Of a stretch of DNA of 64,000 nt, positions 36,130-44,560 are shown piece by piece. Position 1 is the stretch's first letter, and every line of letters starts with the position of its first letter. Both the position numbers and the translations under genes were made by a program. The stretch is taken from the NCBI GenBank assembly GCA_964567745.1, contig CAZMNY010000030.1, forward strand, positions 1-64,000, given 5' to 3'. This stretch comes from CAZMNY01 sp964567745 (GTDB lineage: Bacteria > Planctomycetota > Planctomycetia > Pirellulales > Pirellulaceae). The notes under the pieces are model-generated. The model was not told the DNA's origin. It saw nothing but the letters and a program-made list of their open reading frames with translations, and did no database searches.

Positions 36130-36441
36130 TCAAGGCTGTTCTCCGTCTGACGCGGCCCAAGCAAAAAACCATATGAATCGCCACAACAGGCGAAAAGCTG
36201 AAGCTTGTCGGAAGGTCGAAACGGCCCGACCTCAACGACGCCCGGGTTGGGGATATGAGTCGCGACGCGAAGGCAAATCAAGAACGAGACAAGTAAGCAA
36301 CGAGCGATCCGGCGCGTCTTGAATTGCGAGGAGAAATCGACGATGTCTGCCCCCAAGTCATTTTCGGTCGACTTCGCACAGCCGTCTGTCAGACCGTTGC
36401 GTGACCCCAGCTATTTGGTTCTTTCCCGTCATCGTTCACCG
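36130..36441. other. Interval without recognisable genes
   Basis: No family-like coding, clear terminator or repeat was found. The plus-strand frame from 36319 runs antisense through the BY-kinase relic and is not credible. Confidence 0.45.
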
Positions 36442-36786
36442 TCAATCCGATTCAAGGAACATCGGTTCGACTCGGTTCAGCACGACACCCAAGACTGGCG
36501 TGCCGGTCGCATTCAATCGCTCCACGACCTTCTTGACGTCTCGCGAACGAAACCGCCGAGCTTGAACGACGAAGACGACGGCATCAACTTGCGAGGCGAG
36601 TATCTCCGCGTCGGCCGAGTTCGCGGCCGTCGGCCCATCGACGAGGATGACATCGTGCTCTTCCATCACATCTTGCATCAGCTCGGACATCCGTCTCGAA
36701 CTCAACAGCTCGGGAACAATCGGGAAACTCGAACGCGGTATTGCGTTGACTCCAAATTCCGTCGTTGGCCAGATCGCTTCGCTCAA
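36442..36786 (-). pseudogene. C-terminal relic of a BY-kinase / CpsD-type P-loop protein
   Basis: The frame encodes 114 residues: 'LLSSRRMSELMQDVMEEHDVILVDGP' (Walker B-like), then 'ADAEILASQVDAVVFVVQARRFRSRDVKKVVERL' and 'GVVLNRVE'. This is the second half of the ATPase domain of exopolysaccharide tyrosine autokinases. The Walker A half and membrane part are missing; upstream DNA has stops and a REP-like hairpin. No Tyr-rich tail is present. It is therefore a truncated gene. An isolated functional fragment is unlikely without the P-loop. Confidence 0.7.
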
Positions 36787-36885
36787 TCGCGTGCAAGCGC
36801 CGGCGTTTCACGGTCCAAGTCAGGCGCGGCGCGCTTGGGCGGGACTGTCCGAGCGGCAAGCCATGGAATCGCTCTCCAACGGGTC

Positions 36886-36942
36886 CCCTCTCCCGCGCGT
36901 CAAGCCAATGATTCTTGCCCGCGTTGTGATCGCGGGAGAGGG
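36886..36942. repeat. Inverted repeat CCCTCTCCCGCG ... CGCGGGAGAGGG
   Basis: A perfect 12-bp stem (36886-36897 with 36931-36942) encloses a 33-nt loop, followed by TTAGGGTGAGGG. The GGGAGAGGGTTAGGGTGAGGG-type sequence is a common interspersed repeat in environmental bacteria. It lies just upstream of the BY-kinase relic and near the glycosylase 3' end. Confidence 0.65.
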
Positions 36943-37014
36943 TTAGGGTGAGGGCCAACCATCCGGCGAGCGTCTCTCAGCAGAGAATCTCAATCACCGG
37001 ACAGCCTTTCGCCG

Positions 37015-37665
37015 TCATGTGGAGTCGGACAGTGACGACTTTGGCGACGTGTGATGGCGTCGAGGACCGCTGACGTGGCGATTGCCGTCGATGAAGAATC
37101 GCCAATGACGATCTTTGGCTGAGGTGACGCCGATTCGCGGTGCCGACGCGATCGGAAGCGGCGCGTCGATTCTCTGCTCAGCAACCCAAAGTCGGCTGCC
37201 TCGAGTTAGCTGCCAACCGTCCAGCCGTCGGTCGACGTCCAGCGCCTGGCAGAGGCGGCCCGGACCGCTCGTCAATTGTTCGTTAGAGACTCCATCGCCC
37301 GCCGTTTGCTCGCGAGCCAATCGCATTCTTGGCAGACCCGTGGCGGGCTCGAGAGCGCGAATCAGAATTCCGCACGGTGTGTGGGCGGTCTGCGCGATAA
37401 CGTTCAAGCAGCACTTCGCGTGGATCGCGTACACATAGGCTCGACCCGAACCGGCGAACATGCTGGCATTGCGCTTGGTCTCGCCGCGATACGCGTGGCT
37501 CGCTGGATCGTCGCTTCCCCGATACGCCTCGACCTCCACGATCCAGCCGCTCGCCTTGCCGCCTCGCACCGCGCGGACGAGTCGACGGCCCAACAGATCG
37601 CGGGCGACCTCCATCACATCGCGGTCGTAGAATGCGTCCGCAAGCGGCGCCCAATCTGACATCAT
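37015..37665 (-). CDS. 3-methyladenine DNA glycosylase (AAG/MPG family)
   Basis: 216 residues. Hallmarks are 'LARDLLGRRLVR'-like text near 20 (here VARDLLGRRLV), 'GWIVEVEAYRGSDDPASHAYRG' with the catalytic Glu, 'RNASMFAGSGRAYVYAIHAKCCLNV', and 'SGPGRLCQALDV'. The enzyme removes alkylated purines from DNA. The C-terminus carries a basic Ser/His-rich extension. It follows PutA on the same strand after 36 bp, so co-transcription is likely but not obviously functional. Confidence 0.94.
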   Translation of the reverse strand: MMSDWAPLADAFYDRDVMEVARDLLGRRLVRAVRGGKASGWIVEVEAYRGSDDPASHAYRGETKRNASMFAGSGRAYVYAIHAKCCLNVIAQTAHTPCGILIRALEPATGLPRMRLAREQTAGDGVSNEQLTSGPGRLCQALDVDRRLDGWQLTRGSRLWVAEQRIDAPLPIASAPRIGVTSAKDRHWRFFIDGNRHVSGPRRHHTSPKSSLSDST

Positions 37666-37701
37666 GCTTTTAGCTCGCTGTCTCGATCGTCACCCGAAAG
37701 G

Positions 37702-40700
37702 TCATCGCGGTTCCGCACGATGTTCTGTTCCACGCTTTCCGAGATTCCCGTAGCGATGGTAATCGATGCACTGACTCTGCTCCTCCACACACCAGAGTAA
37801 CTCGAGACGTCCCGCAGCCAGAACAGGAGCGTCTGCAATAAAGACGCCAATCTCGTTGGCGGCGCGTCGAACGATTTCGGGCGCCAAGCCGTCGCGACTA
37901 TAGCGGAGTCGATCGGTTTGGTGGTTGGCGACAACCTCCGCCAACTCCTCATCCGACTCTTCGACAAACTCAATTGCTGCGCCCCAAGAGTCGGTCCAAC
38001 GGTCGAGGTGATCCACAATATCCGGTCGACCGTCTCTCGGCGAACTGACCGTCACCCGGCTGCCAACGACTTTAGCCGCAAACACACGGGCCAGAATATC
38101 GAACGGCTGATCCGCTTCGGATACTCGCACCCGCAATTGTCGAATCGGCAAGTAGCGGCGGAAATTGTCTTGGCCCACAAGCCGAAAATGGTCGTGGCGT
38201 TTTCCGAATTCCTCTCGCATCCAAAAATCATAACTCTGCAGCGCCGTACGCAGCCGCCGTGCCGTCGCCTCATCAATCACCGAATCCGCGCAGACTCGGC
38301 CAATCAGTTCTCGCAAGTCGCCGTCAGGTAAGCTTCGCAGCTCGTCGAGCGTCGGCGCGTCGACGGTGGGCGCATCCGCGACATCGCAAAGCAGCGCGGT
38401 GTAGCTCGGTCCGCCCGCCTTAACTCCGGGACCGAACACCGACTTGCCCATGCCGCCAAACGGTTGGCGAAGCACAATGGCACCGGTGGTCGATCGATTG
38501 ACATACAAATTGCCGGCTCGGATCGACGCCAGCCAATCGTTCTGCTCGCGATCGTCGAGGCTTTCAAGACCCGAGGTGAGTCCATAACCGGTTTGATTCG
38601 CCAACTCGATCGCATGTGGCAAATCATTGGCCCGCATCACCGCCAACACGGGACCAAACAATTCCGTCAAATGGGTAAAGCTACCCTCAGCGACATTCCA
38701 TTTGACGCCGGGCGAGACGAGGTGCGGATTCTCTTCATCCTGCACTGGCTCGACTGCCCACGATTCATCGCCCTCCAACTCCGACATGCCGCGAGCCAGA
38801 TCGCCCAAGGGCGGTTGAATCAATGGCGCCATCTTGTTGTTCAAGTCCCACGCCGAACCGACTCGCAAGCTGGTCACCGCGTCGCAGAGCATTTCACGAA
38901 ATGACTCGTCGCGAAAGACCTCATCCTCGAGAATCAACAGCGACGTGGCTGAGCATTTTTGTCCGCCGTGGCTGAAGGCTGAGTGGAGCACATGTTTGAT
39001 CGCTTGATCTCGATCCGCCAAACTCGTCACGATCGTGGCGTTCTTGCCTCCCGTCTCGGCGAGAAGTTGCATCTCTGGCTTGGCTCGCAACATCGAGAGA
39101 GCAGTCTCGGTGCCGCCGGTGAACACCACGACGTCGACCTCTTCATGGGCTGCCAGCTTGGAACCGACCGTGCCGCCGGGACATGGAAGAAACTGAAGGG
39201 CTGTCTCCGGAACGCCCGCTCGCCACAACGCCTGGCACATCACGTAGGCCGGCAACACGGTATCGGACGCCGGCTTGAGAATGACCGTGTTTCCAGCGGC
39301 AAGCGCTGAGGCCACGCCGCCGCAGGGAATCGCGATGGGGAAATTCCACGGCGAGACGACAACGACCACGCCCTTGCCCTTCACCTCGACGCCATCGAGC
39401 TGCTCAAAGTACTCGGACGTCCGTCCATAGAACTCCAGGAAGTCGATCGCCTCAGATATCTCGGGGTCCGATTCGAGTAGCGTCTTGCCGCCATCGGCCA
39501 GCGCAGCGCCCATGAGGTCGTCGCGCGAGCGACGCATTTCTTGGGCCGCCGCGTTGAGCGTCTCGCAGCGCGAGGCCGCTGAACGACTGCGCCACCCCGA
39601 ACCGTCCAGCTTGGCCGTCTGCACCGCGCGCTCCATATCCTCGCCTGTGGCGAGTTGATAGCGAGCAACGACGACGCCCGGTCGAGAGGGATCGCGACAT
39701 TCGCGTTGTTCACGCTGCTCGTCAACTTCGACGCCGCCAATGGTCAGCGGAATTTGTACCGCGTTCTCACCACAACGGTTGGACCAATCGGGGAGCCAGC
39801 TCGCAACCCAGTCGAGATTCTGCGCAAGGGCGAAGTCCGTATCGGGCTCGTTGACGAATTCTTGCCAACCGGCGTGTTCGGCTATTGCCGGCTTCGGCGG
39901 CTCCGAGCGATTCTGGCGCCGCCGAGGCGCTGCGGACACGGTGTCGATCGCTTCAACGGAATCGAGGAACGACCGCTCTAGCAAGGCCCAGTTGTCGCTG
40001 TCGACCTCCAACCGAAACGTGTGCCGAAGGAAGTTGTTCTCGCCGGTGTTCTCATCGAGCCGTCGGACCAAATAGCCAATGGCGTTAATGAATTGCTCGC
40101 GGCCGCAAGCCGGAGCGTAGAGCAATAGATTTTCACTCAGCTCGAACAACGCGCGCCGTTGATGATTCGCCATGCCCTCGAGCATTTCGAATTGGACTTT
40201 GTCCAACGCGCCGAGGTCGGCGGCCAGCACCAAAGCGTAGGCGGCCTCAAACAGATTGTGAGTCGCCACGCCAACGCGAACCGCCGCAATGTTGTCCTCC
40301 AACATGGCCTCGTGCAACATCCGCTTGTAGTTGGCGTCGGTGTGCATCTTGATCGTGTAGGGCGCCTGCCGCCATCCGGCGTGCGACGCCTCGACTCGCT
40401 CCATCTCCATATTGGCGCCCTTCACGATCCGCAGTGTGATCGGCACCCCGCCGTTGGCAACGCGCCGCTTGGCCCATTCGTTCAAGCGTTGCTGCATCGG
40501 GAACGAATCGGGAACATACGCTTGAAGGACGATGCCCGCGGCCACTTGCTCCATTCCCGGTCGATCGAGCGTTCGGGTAAACGTTTCGTACGTCAGTTCC
40601 ATGTCGCGGTACTCTTCCATGTCCATGTACACGAACTTGGATGTCTCCTCGCCATTGGGCCTTTGGAATTTGGAGTCGAGCGACGCGCGATAAAGCTGCT

Positions 40701-41391
40701 CCATGCGGTCGCAGAGGACCGCGATCGTATCTTCCTTGGCCACGATCGAAATCTGAGAGTAGATCGTGGAGATCTTGACAGAAATGACCTCGATGTCCAG
40801 TAACGCCAGGGCGGCGATGTATTGACGCAGTCGACGCTCCGCTTCTCTCTCACCTAAGAGCGCTTCGCCGAGGAAATTGACATTCATCCGCACGCCCTCG
40901 TCCGTCCGCGCGCGCAAATGCTCACTCAACAACGTCGGCTCAGCCGGTAGGACAACGTTGGCGGTCTCCTTCCGCATCTTGTCTTTCACCATCGGCACGG
41001 CAACGCCGGGAAGGTAACTGCCGAAACTTTGAAAACCGGCCAGCAACGTGCGATCGAAGGGGCTAAAGAACCGTGGAATGCCTTGTACGTCGAGAATGTG
41101 AATCAGCTGATCCACCGCGCGATTCGGCGTTTCCGATCGAAAGGCTTGATCGGTCAATTGCATCAAGGTCGTCTTGTCGCTCGGATTCTGAATCATGCGA
41201 TCCAGTTCCGTCTGCTGGCGTCGTTCTTGAGGCGTCTGAAGTTCGCTCGCACGTTGCTGAAGTTGGCGTGCGAGAAACAGCGCCTGACGCAGAATTTTGT
41301 CTGAGCCGGTCGAGTCGACTTGGCCAAGCACTTGTCGCAGTGCTTCGCTGGCGTCGCCGCGATCATGATGGATCATGCTCGTCGTTTCCAT
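37702..41391 (-). CDS. putA: PutA, bifunctional proline dehydrogenase / P5C dehydrogenase
   Basis: 1229 residues from the ATG complementary to 41389-41391; a longer frame to 41481 adds 30 unlikely residues. The proline dehydrogenase domain (about 60-470) includes 'DIEVISVKISTIYSQI', 'FVYMDMEEYRDMELT' and 'RIVKGANMEMERVEASHAGW'. The aldehyde dehydrogenase domain (about 530-1010) includes 'VVSPWNFPIAIPCGG', the Glu in 'LLAETGGKNA' and the Cys in 'HGGQKCSA'. A C-terminal extension of about 200 residues follows. There is no N-terminal ribbon-helix-helix, so it is catalytic only: proline to glutamate through P5C in one polypeptide. It is divergent from the thioredoxin-like gene. Confidence 0.95.
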   Translation of the reverse strand: METTSMIHHDRGDASEALRQVLGQVDSTGSDKILRQALFLARQLQQRASELQTPQERRQQTELDRMIQNPSDKTTLMQLTDQAFRSETPNRAVDQLIHILDVQGIPRFFSPFDRTLLAGFQSFGSYLPGVAVPMVKDKMRKETANVVLPAEPTLLSEHLRARTDEGVRMNVNFLGEALLGEREAERRLRQYIAALALLDIEVISVKISTIYSQISIVAKEDTIAVLCDRMEQLYRASLDSKFQRPNGEETSKFVYMDMEEYRDMELTYETFTRTLDRPGMEQVAAGIVLQAYVPDSFPMQQRLNEWAKRRVANGGVPITLRIVKGANMEMERVEASHAGWRQAPYTIKMHTDANYKRMLHEAMLEDNIAAVRVGVATHNLFEAAYALVLAADLGALDKVQFEMLEGMANHQRRALFELSENLLLYAPACGREQFINAIGYLVRRLDENTGENNFLRHTFRLEVDSDNWALLERSFLDSVEAIDTVSAAPRRRQNRSEPPKPAIAEHAGWQEFVNEPDTDFALAQNLDWVASWLPDWSNRCGENAVQIPLTIGGVEVDEQREQRECRDPSRPGVVVARYQLATGEDMERAVQTAKLDGSGWRSRSAASRCETLNAAAQEMRRSRDDLMGAALADGGKTLLESDPEISEAIDFLEFYGRTSEYFEQLDGVEVKGKGVVVVVSPWNFPIAIPCGGVASALAAGNTVILKPASDTVLPAYVMCQALWRAGVPETALQFLPCPGGTVGSKLAAHEEVDVVVFTGGTETALSMLRAKPEMQLLAETGGKNATIVTSLADRDQAIKHVLHSAFSHGGQKCSATSLLILEDEVFRDESFREMLCDAVTSLRVGSAWDLNNKMAPLIQPPLGDLARGMSELEGDESWAVEPVQDEENPHLVSPGVKWNVAEGSFTHLTELFGPVLAVMRANDLPHAIELANQTGYGLTSGLESLDDREQNDWLASIRAGNLYVNRSTTGAIVLRQPFGGMGKSVFGPGVKAGGPSYTALLCDVADAPTVDAPTLDELRSLPDGDLRELIGRVCADSVIDEATARRLRTALQSYDFWMREEFGKRHDHFRLVGQDNFRRYLPIRQLRVRVSEADQPFDILARVFAAKVVGSRVTVSSPRDGRPDIVDHLDRWTDSWGAAIEFVEESDEELAEVVANHQTDRLRYSRDGLAPEIVRRAANEIGVFIADAPVLAAGRLELLWCVEEQSQCIDYHRYGNLGKRGTEHRAEPR

Positions 41392-41623
41392 GTTGTGTCG
41401 GCAAATTGGGAGCTTTCGCAAAGCGCGATTATAGGACAGCTCGGTAATATTTGGAGTAGCCCAAGACCGTTGTCCTACCACGACTTAGACACTCTTTTTC
41501 GACCCCCGAAGCCGAATTCCCTCGCGCCCCTGGTAGAAACCGTTTGGCGGCACCCGTTGAACACATTGGGATTGCCGGAGGACACGGCAAACCCAAGGAA
41601 CCAAGAAGACAAAGGGACGTTCG

Positions 41624-42658
41624 ATGAGACGCGTTGCTATTCTGCTGCTGTTCGCCGTCTCGGCGGTCCTTTCGACAACCCTGTCGGCCCAACCGCCTCG
41701 AACCGAACGCCCGAGGAAACAATCGGCGAATTCCTCGCCAGCTGGCATCGCCTGGTACGGCGCATGGAAACCGGGGCTCGCCGAAGCCAAAAAGTCCGGT
41801 CGACCGATCCTTCTTATCGCGGCGGCGCCACACTGTCACGGCATCTCGGGAATCTGGTGACCGGGCAAACAACAGATGGACGAGGGTGCCTTGTCCCAGC
41901 GCGACGTGATTGAAGCGTCTCGACGTTTCGTTTGCATTCGATTGGCCACCTATGAGGACAAAACGGAAGCGGCTTTATTGAAGTCGATCTTTGTTGGGCG
42001 GTCCGGCGACCTTGAAAACACGACGTTCGCCATTCTCTCGCCGGACGGCTCCGAACAACTTGTGCGCTCGGGCCGGTCGCCCGACTTCGCCTTCGGCCGC
42101 GACGCTGGCACGGCTGAGGAGATGGCGAGCACGATGCAGAGCATCGCCGACGAATACGGCACCAAGCCGAAACACCAACCAAGGCAAATCCCCAAGTTGG
42201 CGGACGTCCGACTGGCCTTAAACGTCGCCGCATGCGACAAGCGACCTTTGGTTGTCGCCTTCTCCAGCGACAAGGAGAAACTGCGCGAACTAGAAACGAA
42301 ATTGGCTTCGCTCGCGTGGAGCGCCTCGCGAGTTGGCAAGTTTGTCTACGCTTCCACAACGGATAGGCGCGAGTTGGAATTCGTCAAAGGAATTGAGATT
42401 AAGTCGGGCGTGATAGCTATCCAACCTGGAAAGTTTGGGTTGAGCGGCATCGTGCTCGCACAGTCGTATGGATCGGCCGACGGCCAGGATGACGTTCGAG
42501 CGCTCGCAAAAACGCTCGACGAAGCAGAGCGCGGATTTCGCGGATGGTATAGCGAGACGCGCAAGCACATCTCCGAAGGTCAACGCAAAGGAATTGAGTG
42601 GGAGACACTGTTGCCCGTAACGGACCCTGGCGGTCAGTCGCGTCGAGGTCGCCGGTAA
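41624..42658 (+). CDS. Secreted thioredoxin-like protein with internal UGA (candidate selenoprotein)
   Basis: One frame of 344 codons is interrupted only by TGA at 41858-41860 (codon 79). Before it are a signal peptide (residues 1-22) and 'GIAWYGAWKPGLAEAKKSGRP', then 'ILLIAAAPHCHGISGIW', the place where thioredoxin-like proteins carry the active-site Cys. After it the same frame continues 'PGKQQMDEGALSQ' and 'FVCIRLATYEDK' through to 42658. Eight base pairs of stem with a G-starting loop begin 17 nt after the UGA, as in bacterial SECIS elements. If read as Sec the protein would be His-Cys-x6-Trp-Sec. Alternatives: nonsense mutation or sequence error, with the downstream ATG at 41876 giving a 260-residue orphan. 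No selB or selC is in the window. Confidence 0.6.
41878..41896 (+). promoter_or_regulatory. SECIS-like hairpin downstream of the UGA
   Basis: GGACGAGG (41878-41885) pairs fully with CCTTGTCC (41889-41896, one G-U), leaving loop GTG; opening the top pair gives loop GGUGC. The loop starts 25 nt after the UGA, inside the 16-37 nt window known for bacterial SECIS elements, and has G first. An 8-bp hairpin in GC-rich DNA can arise by chance. Confidence 0.4.
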
Positions 42659-42723
42659 GCCTACCAAACTCCTTCGCCCAGCGCCGCAATGATGCCGCGC
42701 TGTTCACACATGGAACGTGAGTT

Positions 42724-43100
42724 ATGAACAGAGTAGCCAAGTCAATCGATTTGTATGTTGCCGATGTTCCCGCCAGTCAACGCCAAACGACCGTTGCCTT
42801 GATCAAAGTCATGCGAGAAGAGCTGGATGAGGTGAATGAACGCGTTCAGTTTGGCATGGCGATTTTTCGCGACATCGTCAAGACATCATCGGGCTCGCGG
42901 TCAACGAGTCGTTCTGCAGCCTTTATGTTCCCAGCGACGTCGTCCGCAACCAAGCGCCGCCGCTGGGCGAAATCGAGAAAGGCGACTTGTGCATTCGCTT
43001 CAAGTCCCTCGACAGCATCGAGCTGAACGCGCTCCGGTCACTGCTGCATCCTGCGCAGCCTCGGTCCGCCCCGTCGGCTGAAAACCTTCTTCCGTCGTGA
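42724..43100 (+). pseudogene. DUF1801 (YdhG-like) gene with frameshift
   Basis: The first frame (from ATG 42724) gives 'KSIDLYVADVPASQRQ' to 'ERVQFGMAIFRDIVK', the N-terminal half of a DUF1801 protein. From about 42886 the homologous text continues in another frame: 'IIGLAVNESFCSLYVPSDVV', 'KGDLCIRFKSLDSIELNALRSLL', ending at TGA 43098-43100. The breakpoint lies in the near-repeat GACATCGTCAAGACATCATC, suggesting slippage or a small deletion. It is either a pseudogene or a sequencing error. The role of DUF1801 proteins is not well established. Confidence 0.75.
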
Positions 43101-43331
43101 ACGAGGCTTAAAGTCTTTCAGGCTTCGAGCACATCCAGCCGCCGCGGAGCCTCATCATTTGCACTTTGCACTTTCGTTTGAGCGCAGTGCTCTTCGTTGA
43201 CCGCGTGCTCGGCGAGGGTAATTCGATCGCCGGCTCCGCCGCCACCGCGCAGCAACTCGTCAAGCCGGTTACAATCTCCCGTTCTGGGAACGAACCGATT
43301 CTGCCCGCCTTGTCCGGCAAAGACATTTCAA

Positions 43332-43937
43332 ATGGCCAAACTCTTTTTCTATTACTCCGCCATGAATGCGGGCAAGTCGACGACGCTATTGCAGTCGAGC
43401 TACAACTACCAAGAACGAGGCATGCGAACGCTCATTCTCAAGCCCAAGATTGATGATCGCGAAACGTCGGACTTTGTCGCGTGCCGAATTGGACTTCAAG
43501 CGGAAGCGATCACCTTTGAGCAGATGGACAATCTGTTCGATGTGATTCAAAGCCACGTCGACGAGTCCGCTTTGCACTGTGTCTTGGTCGACGAGGCTCA
43601 GTTTCTGACTCGGCGCCAAGTCCAACAACTGGGCGACGCGGCTGACTCGCTCGATGTTCCCGTGCTGGCATACGGCCTGAGAACAGATTTCCAAGGCAAT
43701 CTGTTTGAAGGGAGCATGCACTTGCTGGCGTGGGCCGACACGCTCCAAGAGATCAAAACCATTTGTCACTGCGGGCGCAAGGCCACTATGGTTTTGCGGC
43801 TCGACGGCACGGGTCAGGTTGTGCGAGGCGGGGAGCAGGTCGAAATCGGCGGCAATGAACGATATATGTCGGTTTGCCGTAAGCACTTCAAGGAAGGGAG
43901 GCCGACTAGGCAGACAGAGCTTCCTTTCCCGGAGTGA
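43332..43937 (+). CDS. tdk: Thymidine kinase (type II)
   Basis: 201 residues from the ATG at 43332; the frame is open further upstream without conserved residues. The opening 'MAKLFFYYSAMNAGKSTTLL' contains the P-loop, 'VLVDEAQFL' is Walker B, 'YGLRTDFQGNLFEGS' is the lasso-side motif, and zinc cysteines lie in 'CHCG' and near 'SVCRKHF'. It phosphorylates thymidine for salvage. Length and motifs are normal for the bacterial enzyme. It stands alone. Confidence 0.96.
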   Translation: MAKLFFYYSAMNAGKSTTLLQSSYNYQERGMRTLILKPKIDDRETSDFVACRIGLQAEAITFEQMDNLFDVIQSHVDESALHCVLVDEAQFLTRRQVQQLGDAADSLDVPVLAYGLRTDFQGNLFEGSMHLLAWADTLQEIKTICHCGRKATMVLRLDGTGQVVRGGEQVEIGGNERYMSVCRKHFKEGRPTRQTELPFPE

Positions 43938-44033
43938 GACCCGACGACCAGCCCGGCCGAACGTGTTCGCTCGGCATTGGCTGGGCGATCGAGTCGGCCT
44001 GTTTTTTCGCGATTTCACCCTTCGTTTTTTTGC

Positions 44034-44063
44034 TTGACAGGGCGGCTCTCCGTTCTCTACTAT
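44034..44063 (+). promoter_or_regulatory. Promoter of the BlaI/BlaR1-type operon
   Basis: TTGACA (44034-44039), an 18-bp spacer and TACTAT (44058-44063) lie 113 bp before the regulator start. An A/C-rich stretch (AAAACCAAAACTAAATAACC) follows, where a BlaI-type operator would be expected. I do not see the classical TACA/TGTA dyad. Confidence 0.55.
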
Positions 44064-44176
44064 AAAACCAAAACTAAATAACCAAATCCTGGTGCCGCGA
44101 CGATGGTCATTTTGGCCAACTTCGCTCACGGTGTTTGGCTGCCTGCCACATGAATCGAGTTTGAGGCGTCTGTTCG

Positions 44177-44560
44177 ATGGTGCGACCGAAAGCAAAAGAG
44201 ATTACCGAACGCGAGCTGGAGGTGATGCACGCCTTCTGGCAGCTTGGCGACTCGACTGTTGCGGACATTCGCGACTGCTTGGCGGATTCGGGTCGCGACT
44301 TGGCGTACACCACGGTGGCCACCTTGGTGCGGATCCTGATGGAGAAAGGGTTTGTCGATCAGACCGATTCCGAGCGGCCGTTTCGATACCGCCCAAAACG
44401 AACATTCGAGGATGTTTCGAGTAGCATGGTCGGTGAGTTAATCAACTCGGTGTTTAGCGGTTCACGTGAACAGTTGTTGTTGCGAGTTCTTGATCGGCGA
44501 AAGCTAACGCCGGAAGAGCAAGCGGTGTTGGAAGACATCTTGCGCGAGAACCAGCAATGA
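44177..44560 (+). CDS. BlaI/MecI/CopY-family repressor
   Basis: 127 residues with the winged-helix 'ELEVMHAFWQLGDSTVADIRDCL' and 'LAYTTVATLVRILMEKGFV', typical of BlaI/MecI. The C-terminal dimer part ('LLLRVLDRRKLTPEEQAVLEDIL') is present. Members repress their own operon and are cleaved or displaced when the paired membrane peptidase is activated. The last four bases (ATGA, 44557-44560) overlap the start of the M56 gene. No beta-lactamase is nearby, so the regulated target is probably different. Confidence 0.93.
   Translation: MVRPKAKEITERELEVMHAFWQLGDSTVADIRDCLADSGRDLAYTTVATLVRILMEKGFVDQTDSERPFRYRPKRTFEDVSSSMVGELINSVFSGSREQLLLRVLDRRKLTPEEQAVLEDILRENQQ

Noticed and set aside
36319..36951. 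210-codon plus-strand frame
   Set aside because: Antisense to the BY-kinase relic, whose minus-strand text is clearly homologous to a known family.
44064..44110. BlaI-type operator
   Set aside because: No TACA...TGTA dyad is present, only an A/C-rich run.
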